Assembly: GCA_023935145.1 (NCBI GenBank)
Contig: CM043698.1
Span: forward strand, 81,734,001-81,798,000
Direction: 5' to 3'
Length of the DNA: 64,000 nt
From: Bretschneidera sinensis
Taxonomy: Eukaryota > Streptophyta > Magnoliopsida > Brassicales > Akaniaceae
Made by a program: the position numbers and the translations under genes. This document shows, one piece after another, positions 45,579-58,149 of the stretch (its first letter is position 1; each line of letters opens with the position of its first letter). Under the pieces are notes generated by a model, which ran no database searches, was not told where the DNA came from, and saw only the letters and a list, made by a program, of their open reading frames with translations.

Positions 45579-47575
45579 TGTAACGACCCATCCCGAGTTG
45601 GCCACCCCCGAGACGGTGTCATCACATTTTGAAAATCCCAGCACAACACATATATGCAACAACAAAAATAATACTAACATAATTATTTTATATCATTTTG
45701 ATATTAACTTAAACATAATATACATCGTAAAATGCTTGAATATTTACAAATACAATTTTTTTTATTTCATTTTCGCAATTGTCTGAGGATATTGACACGT
45801 ACGTGGCTTACAGAAAATGATTTTGTCTGACTCTCACATACCAGGCCATCTGTCATGTCTGCTACCTGAAATCATTGTACAATAAGGGATAAGCTTCACA
45901 AGTTCAGTGAATTAAATTTACTAAAAGTATTCAAATTTCATAAATAACTCTTTAATATTTAATCATTCATCTCTCATATAACTGGATAGTAGCATAATGT
46001 CTAACATTTAAATAATTTCTATCATATCATATTTCTATGTCTTTCTCTCACTGCAACTGTCTCTCTCTGTGAGACTCATTTATTTACAATTACATTCATA
46101 ACATCAACTACATTCACTAAAAATATTAACATGTAAAACAGATGCAATGCATAAATTATTATTATGGGAATGTCTTCCCATATATTAACATATTTTTATT
46201 ATCTTAGATTAACCCCCCTCCCGATTCTTTTATTTACAACTTATCTCGGCTGTCACGGTATTTATTTCCAGCATATATCGGCTATCACGGTATCCCTTTT
46301 ATTTCCAGCATATACCGGCTGTCACGGTTTTTCAATTAGACTAGCCCCTTCCCGGTTCTTTCGGTTCTCTTATTTAATGCATATGCATATGAACAATGAT
46401 ATGAAATATGCATATGAGCAGTAATATAAAACCCCATGAATTTGAAATATTTAAATTAACTGTCCAGTCTTTCCTCAACTTTCTGCTTACAAAATTTCAC
46501 AATTTTCTTACCCTTATATATCACATCAATTTATTTACCAAAACTCGTTAATTATTTATTTATCACCATCATTATTAAATCAACTCATTATTCTAATAAT
46601 ATTTCTTTTCACATAATAATTTTCTATGTGTCAAATATTCATATCATACATATAAATTTAATTTTCATCTACCACCGAGCAGAAGCTAATAACTTATTTT
46701 AATATTATTACTAGATATTTGATTTTTACTTAGATTACTTAAAGTAAATCTAACTCACCATATAGCACTTAAAGCTACTCGTGGATCACTTCCATGCCTT
46801 TCCCGTTCCACTCAGAAATTTCCTCCGGTTTATGATCGTCACCACATGACATAATATTTGTATTAAATTTCTAATTATTTCTTCAATTCTTCATAAACAC
46901 ACCCTTTGAAAATTCTCACTTTGAATTCCGGGCAATACATATATGCTAAAAATTCAAAAATAAGCATTACGATATTACCTCCTGTTTTTCTGATAGCTTC
47001 TCGTGATTCTCTATAAAATTTCCCCGTAAACCTCTTCAAAATTTTGCTCTTTCAACCTTTCTTTTGGTCCCTATATGTTTAAAGAAGACGCGTAATAGAA
47101 GGAAAAGTAAACGAGTTTGGTTAGTGTAACTTAACATTTACATATAAGCGTAATATATATAGAAAATTTGCTGCAACAGTAGCTCACAATTGCTTACCAA
47201 AATGCATTTGGCAACTTCTAAAAACTCTCTACATATATGCCTTGTTGTAACACAACCAAGGCTTTAAAATAGCACTTGGCAGCCACAAATTAAGTTGGCA
47301 GCAGGTGCACCTGCCACGTTTTACTATTTTGCAGTTTTTTTTCCTTTACTTTTTACTTTTGTCTTCTTCAGTCTTTTTTAGTCTTGTAGGATCTTCACGT
47401 CCTAGATTTTTTTTCTTTCTTTTTCTTTTTCCTTTTCTTATATACTGTTCACGATTTGTTTTTTAAATTGCTTTATTCAAATACTAATAAACCTTTCACA
47501 TATATTTTATTTTAATTCCATGTCATATTTATTAAATTACTTATTTACCCTTACTTTACAAATATGGGTATTACA
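45579..47575 (-). repeat. 3' LTR of element B
   Basis: The plus-strand limits are TGTAACGACCC and GGGTATTACA, 1997 bp. It contains about 105 bp (about 47225-47330) absent from the other LTR. Identity to the 5' LTR is about 93-94% over the first 235 bp by eye. A polypurine-like tract (AAGGTGAGTAGAAT on minus) lies just beside it. Confidence 0.9.
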
Positions 47576-47599
47576 ATTCTACTCACCTTACAAAAATTT

Positions 47600-48500
47600 C
47601 ATCTCCGAAATTTCTTTACCTAAAATCAAGAAAAGAGTTGGAGGTAATCCTCCCTCATTTTTGCTTCATACTCCCACGTGACTTCTTCGACATCTTTATG
47701 TTGCCATAATACTTGAATCAAAGAAATGACTTTATTGTGCAAGATTTGTTCCTTTCTGTCTAGGATTCTGACTGGTACTAGCATAAAAATCAAATCTTCC
47801 TAAATTTCTATTGCCTAATTCGAGATACTATGAGATTCATCGTGCAAGTACTTTCTCAACAGTGACACATGAAACACATTATATAATTGCTTTAATTCTG
47901 GAGGCAAATTCAAACGATATGCTACTAGTCCAATTTTCTCGATCACCTCATACGGCCCCACAAATCTCAGGCTCAGCTTTCCCTTCTTCTTAAATCTCAA
48001 CACTCCCTTCCACAAAGATATCTTCAAAAATACCCAATCACCAACTTAGAACTCAAGAGGTTGTCTTCTTCCATCAGCATATCCTTTCTATATGTTCTGA
48101 GCTGCTCTGAGGTTCTCCCTAACCAGTTTGATCCTCTCAGTAGTCAAGTCTATCATTTTTGGGCAATATATCTTTCTCTCTCCAACTTCTTCCTAGCATA
48201 CTGGAGTTCTACACCTTCTACCATACAAATCCTCGAAGGGTACCATCCGAATACTAGTTGGATACTGATTATTGTATGCAAACTCGATCAACGGCAAATA
48301 ATCATCCCAGCTCACTGAAAATCTCAATACACTTGCCTTCAGCATATCTTCTAGTATTCTGATGATTCTCTCCATCTGCCCATCAGTTTGTGGATGAAAA
48401 GTTGTACTAAACTGTAATTGCGTACCCATAGCTTCTGGGAAACCCCTCCAAAATCTAGAGATAAATCTAGAATCTTTATCTGATATGATACTCAATGGTA
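47600..48500 (-). pseudogene. pol: Element B integrase core and C-terminal region
   Basis: The frame 48495-48193 has IISDKDSRFISRFW with the second catalytic Asp and TDGQMERIIRILEDMLKA carrying the Glu. The frame 48027-47815 has the GKLSLRFVGPYEVIEKIGLVAYRL tail. The chromodomain-like end (47640-47810) is broken by stops. Confidence 0.85.
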
Positions 48501-49360
48501 CTCTATGTAATTTACTATCTCCGCTAGATACAACTCAGCCAACTTTTTTGGACTCCAAGTAGTTTTAATAGGAAGAAAATCTGAAGACTTAGAAAGTTTA
48601 TCCACTATAACCCACATAGCGTCATATCCCCTTTGAGTACTGGGAAAACCAGAGACAAAGTCCATACTCACATTTTTCCATAGCCACTCAGGTATTGGAA
48701 GAGGTTATAAACCTGCTGGACGTCTATTCTCAACCTTCACCTGTTGACAAATCAAACATCTAGAAATATATTCTGCTACATCCTTCTTCATCCCTGACCA
48801 CCAATAATTTTGTCTCAACCCCCTGTACATCTTATTATTACCTGGGTGCGAGAAATATACAGAATCACGAGCCTCCCTCAATATCTCCTTTCTTATCTCC
48901 ACATCATTGGGAACACAAACTCTATACCCCAATACTACCATACTAGCTTCTCTAATTCTAAACTTAGTTGGCTTCCCACTCAACACTTTCTGCCTGATCT
49001 TCTCTATCCTCTCATCTCTACCCTGCATCTGTAATAAACGATCAATAATAGAAGATTGTATCACCATATTTGCCATTAATACTCCTCTATCATTGACACT
49101 CAATTGCATTCTCATTCTCTTTAATTCTATCATCAGGCTAGTATTATGACTCCTAATAACAGCTAATCTCCCTGTAGTCTTTCTACTCAATGTGTCAGCT
49201 ACTACATTAACCTTTCCAGGATGATAATGAATTCTACAATCATAATCACAAATCAATTTCATCCACCTCCTCTACCTCAAATTCAACTCCTTCTGGGTTG
49301 GTAAATGTGTCAAGCTTTTATGATCAGTAAAAATTTCACACTTTGCTCCATATAGATGGT
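48501..49360 (-). pseudogene. pol: Element B RNase H end and integrase zinc domain
   Basis: The open 185-aa frame 49262-48705 starts at the RNase H end (CRIHYHPGKVNVVADTLSRK), passes a spacer, and contains the HHCC integrase zinc motif: HPGNNKMYRGLRQNYWW, then CLICQQVK. The first core Asp region near 48600-48690 is out of frame. Confidence 0.87.
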
Positions 49361-49364
49361 GTCT

Positions 49365-50391
49365 CTAAATCTTCAAAGCAAAAACTATAGCAGCCAATTC
49401 TAAATCATAGGTCGGGTAATTCCTCTCATAGTTCTTCAGTTGCCTAGATGCATAAGCTATAACCTTCCCATATTGCATCAACATACATCCCAACCCATGA
49501 TGTGATGCATCAATATAAACCATAAATCCTTTATCACCAGAATGAAGCACTAACACCGGTGCAGTAATCAGTTTCTCTTTCAACAGCTGGAAACTTCTCT
49601 CACATTTCTTTGACCACCTAAACTTCACATCTGTCTTGGTCAACTTAGTCAAAGGTCCAGCAATCATAGAAATTTTTTGGATAAATATCCTATAATAATT
49701 AGCCAACCCCAAAAAGCTTCTAATTTTAGTTACACTCGTGGGTCTTTCCCAATTCAACACTGCTTCCACTTTTTGTGGGTCAATTGTTATCCCCTCTCCC
49801 AACACAACATACCCCCAGAAAGATATTTCGCTCAACCAAAACTCACACTTAGAGAACTTCACATATAATTTCTCTCTCATCAAAATCTCCAACACTATCT
49901 CTAAATGTTGCATATGCTCCTCTTCATTCTTGGAATATATCAAAATATGATCAATAAACACAATCACAAATCTGTCTAAAGAATGGTTTAAACACCCGAT
50001 TCGTAAGGTTCATAAATGCTGCAGGAGCATTAGTCAACCCAAAAGGCATCACTAAGAACTCATGATGGCCATAACGTGTCCTAAAAGTAGTTTTAGGCAT
50101 GTCCTCCTCCTTTATCCTCAATTGATGATAATCTAATCTCAGGTCTATCTTAGAAAACACTCTAGCTCCATGTAACTGCTCGAATAAACCATCTATTATG
50201 GGCAAATGATATCTATTCTTGATGGTGATCTTACTCAACTGTCTATAATCAATACACAACCTCAATGTCCCATCCTTCTTCTTGACAAATAACACAGAGG
50301 CTCCCCAGAGTGACATACTAGGTTGGATAAACTGTTTATCTAGCAACTCTTGAAGCTGAACTTTCAACTCTCTTAATTCAGCTGGTGTCAT
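49365..50391 (-). pseudogene. pol: Element B reverse transcriptase and RNase H start
   Basis: The frame 50391-49951 begins [19 protein letters not shown], with [20 protein letters not shown] and [12 protein letters not shown]. After a one-base shift near 49951-49967 the frame 49967-49365 continues with the active-site box FIDHILIYS, where the second Asp is His, and then [30 protein letters not shown] and the RNase H start [16 protein letters not shown]. Both the shift and the D-to-H change would abolish activity. Confidence 0.9.
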
Positions 50392-50399
50392 TCTATAGG

Positions 50400-51725
50400 G
50401 TGATATGGATATTGGTGCTTGTCTCCTCCCAACACTTCCAACACCTACATCAGTAGATTTCTCCGCTGGATAATCTACAGCAACATGTCCTCCCCCACCA
50501 CATACAAAGCATATCTATATAGGGAAATTCCGAGCCAAATGTCCCGTCTAATTACATCTAAAGCAGACACTTTCCTCTCGATAATATATCAGGTTACCAC
50601 TTCCCTTGGTGGCATACTTACTCCTCTATCATAACTCCCAATTCCCATAGCTTGTCTCTCAAATCTAGGGGTTCCACCGGTATTACTTTGTACTATAGAA
50701 GCAACAGATCCTGCTTGTCTCTGACTCTACACTACAGTTCCTTGTGACAAGGAACGCCCCCTCTAGGGTGGTCTTCCTCCCTGTACACCCATACTGCTAC
50801 CACCTCTAAGTCCCTCAAATCTAGACCTCTTCAGCCAATCCCTCTTACCTCTCAACTCCATCAAATTCTTCTCAATCTGTAATGCTTTATCTACCAATAC
50901 AGCATAATTTCCTATACCCATATAAGAGAGTTTAGTCCAAATGTCATTGTGTAATCCGTCTAAAAATCTCTTACATTTTCTCTCATTCGTATTCACTAAT
51001 TCAGGTAAAAACCTTGATAGGGCTATGAATCTACTATCATATTCAACCACCGTTAAATTTTCCTACCTTAGATGAATAAAATCTTTTTCTTGTTATACCC
51101 GAAAGGTATCTGGGAAATACTTTGCAAAGAACTAATCCTTAAACTTACTCCAAGTTAAGGGTTGTTCTACCCATGTGCTTACCCTGAGCAATATATCCTC
51201 CCACCATTGAGAAGCCTCACCCTCTACCATAAATGAAACAAAAGCAACCTTTTGTCTATCTGACACTAGTAAGACCTCAAAATATTTTTTAACATGTCTA
51301 ATCCACTGGTCAGCTTCCACAGGATTTACAGATCCTCTAAAAGACTGAGGTTTAAACTTAAGAAATCTCACAGAACAATCACCTTGCATCTTTTGTGCAA
51401 ACACACCTTCCTCATGAACCACTTGTCTGACCACATTAGGTTCTCTTCTACCCCTTTCCTCTAGTCTTCTCTGTAGATTATCAGCACTTTCTTCAACTGT
51501 ATTCATCCTCTCTATAGCACGATTAAGAGCTTCTCTCAATTCATCATTCCTACCCTCAGATACTCTCTCAGCTCTACTAGTACCAGTTGAACAATCAACA
51601 TGTTCCCTTGCGGGAATCACAGACTTAACTTCCTCCTCTACTTCAGTCCTCCTAAAAATTGGGGGTCTACCACGTCCCCTCTGATTCAAAACTCTACCTC
51701 TAGCTCTCGCATGACCACGTGTCAT
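50400..51725 (-). pseudogene. gag: Element B gag
   Basis: It starts at ATG 51725 (MTRGHARARGRVLNQRGRGR). The first frame (to 51132) includes a predicted coiled-coil-like stretch and the capsid-like CSVRFLKFKPQSFRGSVNP, FMVEGEASQWWEDI. A TAG and further stops separate it from 51050-50763 (VEYDSRFIALSRFLPELV, KRFLDGLHNDIWTKLS). A zinc-knuckle remnant ([14 protein letters not shown], last Cys changed) near 50500 is followed within about 25 codons by RT sequence, so the protease is absent. Confidence 0.87.
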
Positions 51726-51812
51726 CCTCAGACTCTACATTTAAAAATATAGTTTATTTAGATCTTTCACTTTTTAAGTTTTCATGCAGTCTAGAGAATC
51801 TTAAAACCTAAT

Positions 51813-51824
51813 GCTCTGATACCA
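51813..51824 (-). other. tRNA-iMet primer site of element B
   Basis: The minus strand reads TGGTATCAGAGC four to five bases after the 5' LTR end, a perfect match to the initiator-Met complement over 12 nt. Confidence 0.9.
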
Positions 51825-51828
51825 AAAT

Positions 51829-53722
51829 TGTAACGACCCATCCCGAGTTGGCCACCCCCGAGATTGTATCATCAGATTTTAAAAATCCCAGCACGACACA
51901 TATATGCAACAACAAAAATAATACTAATAGAATTATTTTATATCATTCTGATATTAACTTAAACATAATATACAACGTAAAATGCTTGACTATTTACAAA
52001 TATAATTTTTTTATTTCATTTTCTCAATTGTCTGAGGATATTGACACGTACGTGGCTGATAAAAAACGATTTCGTCTAACTCTCACCCGCCAGACTATCT
52101 GTCCTGCCTGCTACCTGAAATCATTGTACAATGAGGAATGAGCTTCACAAGCTCAGTGAATTAAATTTACTAAAAGTATTCAAATTGTATAAATAACCCT
52201 TTAATATTTAATTATTCATCTCTCATATAACTAGATAGTAGCATAACATATAACATTTAAATAATTCATATCATATCATACTTCTATATTTTTCTCTCAC
52301 TGTAACTATCTCTCTCTGTGAGACTCATTTATTTACAATTACATGCATAACATCAACTACATTCAGTAAAAATATCAACATGTAAAACAGATGCAATGCA
52401 TGAATTATTATTATGGGAACGTCTTCCCACATGTCGACATGTTTTTAATATCTTAGACCGACCCCCTCATGGTTCTTTTATTTACAACTTATTCCGACTG
52501 TCACGGTATTTATTTCCAGCATATACCGACTGTCATAATGTCCCTTTTATTTTCAGCATATACCAGTTGTCACGGTTTTTCAATTAGACCGGCCCCTTCT
52601 CGGTTCTTTCGGTTATCTTATTTAATGCATATCCATATGAACAATGATATGACATATGCATATGAATAGTAATAAAAAAACCCCATGAATTTGAAATATT
52701 TAAATTAACTATCGGGTCTTTCCTCAATTTCTTGCTTGATAAATTTCACAATTTTCTTCCCCTAATATGTCACATCAATTTATTAACCAAAACTTGTCCA
52801 ATAATTTATTTATCACCATCATTATTAAATCAACTCATTATTCTAATAATATTTCTTCTCACATAATAATTTTCTGCATGTCTAATATTCATATCATTTT
52901 CATTTTTATCTACCACTCAGTAGAAGCTAATAATTTATTTTAATATTATTATTAGATATCTGATTTTTTATTTAGATTACTTAAAGTAAATCTAACTCAC
53001 CACGTAGCACTTAAAACTACCCGTGGATCACTTCCTTACCTTTCCCGTTCCTCTCAGAAATTTCCTCCAGTTGATGATCGTCACCACCTGACATAATATT
53101 TACATTAAATTTCTAATTATTTCTTCAATTCTTCATAAACCACACCCCTTGAAAATTCCCGCTTTGAATTCCGAGCAATACATGTATGCTAAAAATTCAA
53201 AAATAAACATTATGTTATTACCTCATGTTTTTCTGATAGCTTCTCGTGATTCTCTATAAAATTCCCCCGTAAACTCTTCAAAATTTTGCTCTTTCAACCT
53301 TTCTTTCGGTCCCCAAGTGTGTAAAGAAGACGTGTAATAGAAGGAAAACTAAACGAGTTTGGTAAGTGTAACTTAATGTTTACATATAAGCGTAATATAT
53401 ATATATAGAAAATTTGCTGCAACGGCAGCTCACATTTGCTTGACAAAATGCATTTGGTAACTCCCAAAAACTGTTTTGCAGTTTTTTTTTCCTTTACTTT
53501 TTACTTTTGTCTTCTTCAGTCTTCTGGGACGTTCACGTCTTAGATTTTTTTTAAGATTTTTTTTCTTTCTTTTCTTTTTCCTTTTCTTATATATTGTTCA
53601 CGATTTTTTTAAAATTGCTTTATTCAAATACTAATAAACTTTTCACATATATTTTATTTTAATTCTGTGTCATATTTATTAAATTACTTCTTTACCCTTA
53701 CTTTACAAATACGAGTATTACT
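51829..53722 (-). repeat. 5' LTR of element B
   Basis: The plus-strand limits are TGTAACGACCC and GAGTATTACT, the final A changed to T; 1894 bp. It lacks the 105-bp segment present in the other LTR. Confidence 0.9.
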
Positions 53723-54458
53723 TCTGGGTAAAGGATATTTGTTCTTAATGGTGATCTTATTCAGTTGTCTGTAGTCTATACACAATCTCATCGTTTCATC
53801 TTTCTTCTTCACAAATAATACAAGAGCTTCCCAAGGCGATATAATAGGATGAACAAACTGTTTGTCGAACAATTTTTGAAGTTGAACTTTCAGTTCTCTA
53901 AACTCAGCGGATGTCATTCTGTAGGGTGCTATTGAAATAGATGTTGAACCTAAAATCACTTCAATGAAAAACTCAATCTCCCTATTAGGAGGCAAACCAG
54001 ATAACTTATCAAAAAAATACATTAGAATAATCTTTCACCACTAAAATTTCTTCCAACTTCCAACATCTTTTACTAGGATCCACCACATATGCTAAATACC
54101 CCTCACAACCTTTCCTCAACCACTTACTAGCAGTCAAGGCAGAAATAAGACAGTTTGAAAGTATCTTATGTTCTCTCTGAAAACTAATCTCTCCCTGCCC
54201 CGGTATTCTGAACACTACATTCTTTCTAAAACAATCAACCCAGACATGATACATCGACAACTAATCCATCCCCAATATCAAATCAAAATTTGTCATGTTT
54301 AGAGATAATCAATTCACTTCAAATTGTCTATCACTCATATAAATCACACAACCTCGGTAAACATTTCTAATTATAACTCTATCCTTAATGGGAACCTCAA
54401 CAATTATATTATTAATCAAAGGACTAACTTGCACATCAATAAATTTCATAAATGTACT
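53723..54458 (-). pseudogene. pol: Element A protease end and RT N-terminal part
   Basis: On the minus strand from 54458: STFMKFIDVQVSPLINN (second copy of a duplicated protease segment), a stop region, MTNFDLILGMD, the linker frame 54260-54009, then 54022-53723 with [35 protein letters not shown] and [14 protein letters not shown] RT sequence ([20 protein letters not shown]). Element B cuts the RT at 53723. Confidence 0.85.
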
Positions 54459-55914
54459 TGATTACGCCCAAAGAGTAATGCGGTAGTTGTAGCACAGCTT
54501 TGGGGTGTCGATTCCACAGGGAAACAAGTTAGCTACAGAAGAAGGTGTGAACCTTAACACAAACGATAAAAATCAAGTGAAAGCATAAAGTATTGTGTGA
54601 AAATTGTGTAAATAGATTGATGGATATAATAAAGAAACAACAAGGTTTCGGGAATCCTCCCTAGGTTTGTTGCCCTAATCCTAACTTGAATCAATTGTTT
54701 TTATCTCGATTGCAAGTTTCACATCCCAAACAGGCAATTGGCAAATATTCAATTAAAACGCATGTATAAACCCTAATGTAATTAATATGAATTACGCTTT
54801 ACTTTTGAGTTAAGCACACATGACATGTCCTATAGATTTATCAAGAGACGAAAATATATCTAAATGACAATATCGCAGCAATGGACAAACCTAAAAGATA
54901 AATCTACCGGACTTAATCACATCCAAACAAATTGACATAAGAAGAGCATCACTAGACTTATATCTAGGAGAAGCATGCAATCACCAGATTAATAGAAAAT
55001 CTTCTAATTAAATCAAATAGTAAATCATAACAATGTTTAATAATAATAATAAATCTAAATTACAATGAATCAATACTAGAAAGTAAGAACGACTACACCT
55101 ATAGATTCATCCCTTCGCATTGCTTGGAGATTAGTTGGCCATGAGGGAGAGTGTGACAGTCTTCATGGTGTTTTCCCAAGCTTTTGGCCTCTAATTTTCC
55201 TCTTAAAAGCCCTCCGGATTGCTCCTAAAGGCCCTCTGGATTCACTCCCAGATGATCCCAAAAGATGAAGTGAAGTAGGGTTTTTATAGGAGAATTCCCA
55301 GAGTGCAACGTGTTTCCATTCAGATGTGGGATACTGCTCGTGTGCGCTCGATCACAGCATGGTGTGATCGAGCGCACTAGGGTGCATTGCAAGGTATTTC
55401 TGACCGATGTGGGATCTTGCGAGTGTGCACTTGCGATCGATCGCAGGCCTAGTGCGCTTGAGCGCACTAGGCATCTTCCAGCTTGACCTTCATCTACTAA
55501 AACGACCATAACTTTCTCTAAAAAATCATTTTTACGAGCTATAAAATTCTCCAGAAAATAGACTTCCGGATCTTTCTAACCATATATGGCTCATCTCCTG
55601 GTTCTTCTTGCATCAATAAAGTTTTAATTTACAAAAATGATTGATCTATATAGGCAATTCTGGCAATTTAGTGAAACTCCTTTCCAAGTGCTTGTGAACC
55701 TTCACTCCGGTGTTCAACGAGTCATTGTGCTAAAAGCAATGATAGCTTTTCCATCTCTTTTGAACTTAAGTACCTGAAAATGCATCGAAATAGATCAATG
55801 ATCCAAGAATGACACTTTAGAGTTGTTAAGGTATAAAAGTGCAATTCAAACCTAGATAAACCCTAAAATACTAACAATTAATTACTGTTAAGGTGCATGT
55901 TATGACTCTCATCA
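54459..55914 (-). repeat. 3' LTR of element C
   Basis: The plus-strand limits are TGATTACGCCC and GACTCTCATCA. It contains a perfect 15-bp-arm hairpin (55342-55377), an 11-bp-arm hairpin (55447-55472), a USE-like motif with one mismatch (55322-55332) and TATAAAA on the minus strand (55282-55288), gap 33 bp. Confidence 0.9.
55342..55377. repeat. Perfect hairpin in C 3' LTR
   Basis: GTGCGCTCGATCACA, 6-nt loop GCATGG, then its exact reverse complement TGTGATCGAGCGCAC. It lies just upstream of the promoter motifs in the minus-strand sense. Confidence 0.95.
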
Positions 55915-57540
55915 CAACCCCCAACTAGCTTATTGCTAGTCCTTAGTAATTCAATCGAAAACAAGAAATGAATTCTATGGTAGGAATCAAAACAAGGTAA
56001 AGCAATGCTAGTGTTAAACAATGAGAAATTCACATTTTTTGTCTCATAAATTGCACATAATACGCAGCACATAGAATAATTAAATATCACTTAAGTCTAA
56101 AAGCAATCCAAACATCAATCTTAAAATCATTATTGACTCTTATCATCCGTCTTACTACAATCCATTAATCCGAACACCTGGATGACTTTATGCATAATAT
56201 TCATGAATACAAGTCTTGGCCTCTAAAAACATAATAAATTGCGTAACATCAATCATAAAAACAAGATCCATAGGCTCATTTTTCAAATCACTCTCCACTA
56301 TTGTAGAAAAATCACACTATATTGGATCAATAGGTCTTTAATAAGCTTGTAACGTTAGGCTAAGGTAAAGGTTAAGAAAGAACGGGAAGGATTCACAAGT
56401 AAAAGAACTCAATCTCTTAGTTTTAAACATAACCACTTTAAGCACTTGATAACCTTACTTCAACACCCAACTCTTTCAACCTTTTTTTTATAAGAGCATA
56501 TCTCTCAATAAGTCACCACTTTTCTTTTCTTTTCTTCTTTCTTTGCCATAATTCACTTCTCTTTTTCTTTTCTTTTGTATTTTTGCATAAGACCATTCAC
56601 CTCCTTTTTCATTTTTTTTCTTTTCTTTTCTTTTCCACAACCCCCAACTTATCTCCTTTAATGTACTTGGGTTGTGGTAGTGATATTTTTTTTTTCATAT
56701 TTTCATCCATACTCCTTTTAAGTGCTTCTCAACAAATGTGTATAACTAAGTTCTTTTAAAAGAAAGACAAGGATAAAATATTTTTAGGCTCATGAAGGTG
56801 AGTGAATGGGCTATTGAAAGAAAAAAGGCTCAAATTCTTTTTCAAGAAAAAGCTCAAATAGGTGACTAGCGATAAATATAGCAATGGTAGGTCTGAAAGG
56901 CTCAAACGGTTCAAAAATGGCCTATATCGTGTCTTAAGTAATGTGCATTCTAGGAAATTGCCTCAAGTGATTATCAAATAAGTTCTAGAGCTTGTCGAGA
57001 CCGCAAAAGTATTCACAAAGTAATCACGCATAAAACTTATCTAAATGTTTTAGACTAATCATACAATCTTACCGCAAACTAGAGTCTCAAACCAAATGAA
57101 GATTGATACTTAAATTATTTTCAAACTGAAGCAAGATTTAATTTCTTCTAAATGCTATATGTTATCTCAATTAAGCTCATATCATTGACATGTGAATAAA
57201 CTCTAAGGCTAACACCAAACATGCTAAAAACAAACAAAAAGGGAGAATGACACCAAGCAGTTCAATGGTATGCAATAAGAAATGTGTTTCCTCCACCCCC
57301 AACTTAAGATAAACATTGTCCTCAATGTAAAAACAAAAATTAAGGAAACTCCCTTTTTAACCAAAGGTGTGTGAAGCTGAAAATTGTGCACGACCAATTG
57401 AACTGATGCGCATGTTTGTCCCTGAAAAAGAAATACAAAAGTAAAACTAGAAAACAGCAAAATAATAATAATAAACAAGAAAAAGAAATATGAAAAATAA
57501 TAAAAATAATAAAAATAAAAGAATATGTTGTGGGTTGCCT
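55915..57540 (-). other. 3' UTR of element C
   Basis: Minus-strand counterpart of 14976-16675, including the purine tract AGTTGGGGGTTG beside the LTR (about 55915-55926) and the TTGGGGGTGGAGGAAACA block near 57290-57310. No gene. Confidence 0.8.
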
Positions 57541-57557
57541 CCCATGAGTGCTAAGTT

Positions 57558-57897
57558 TTATGTCTTTAGCCAGACGCTCTTATTCCATCCTAGAAAAACA
57601 TAGGTTGAATGCACCAGCCACTGCTTCACTGCCAAATTCAGTGTTTGTATGCTTTGGAGAGGCCTCAAGGATGTCATCAGTAACATCCGCAAATTCTGGC
57701 TCGATATATGCTCTTGTGAAGCCATGGGTGAGGGCGGACTCCAATGGATTAAGGTGCTGGACCTTTTCCATGAATGAGTCAATCATGTATGCTTGGTGGC
57801 TTTCGTCCACATCCTTTGATTTTTTCGTTGTTGGGATGTATAATAACTTACCACTTAGTGTCTCAATGGCATTCACCTCCTTCAAATTCTGTTGCAC
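57558..57897 (-). pseudogene. pol remnant of element C spanning a large deletion
   Basis: The frame 57897-57580 begins QQNLKEVNAIETLSGKLLYI, equivalent to the N-terminus of the long frame of element G. Within about 35 residues it jumps to HQAYMIDSFMEKVQHLNPLE, which in G lies after the protease. The protease, RT, RNase H and integrase are all missing. The last 45 residues, ending near the shared 3' UTR, have no counterpart that I recognise in G. Confidence 0.8.
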
Positions 57898-58149
57898 CAG
57901 GTGCTAACCATGAGATGTGGACTGAGCTTGAGAAGGGAACTTACCTCGTTCAGTCACACTCAAGTAGCTTATTAACTTCGACACTTGGCTCTTTATCTCT
58001 TTATTTTCTTCAACAGCCTGCGTAATTAAATATTCAAGTATTTGATTAGTCTTACCCTGTGCCTCAATAAAAGCATGTAAAGTGTCTTCTAAAGAACTCC
58101 TAGAAGATACAGGTGCATGATATGGTTCTAGATATGGTGCAAGGGTTTG

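Larger units (their letters stand above)
45579..53722 (-). mobile_element. Element B: Tekay-like Gypsy inside the RT of element A
   Basis: This 8.1 kb minus-strand element has LTRs at 45579-47575 and 51829-53722. The flanks CCTGG (45574-45578) and TCTGG (53723-53727) form a 5-bp target duplication with one change. Removing it joins CATCTATCCTGG to GTAAAGGATATTTG, restoring the alignment to B's own RT. It is in the same orientation and family as its host. The internal region is 4.25 kb and lacks the protease segment. Confidence 0.92.

Noticed and set aside
57548..58025. Plus-strand frames 57548-57907 and 57774-58025
   Set aside because: They are antisense shadows of the Athila gag/pol remnant of element C.
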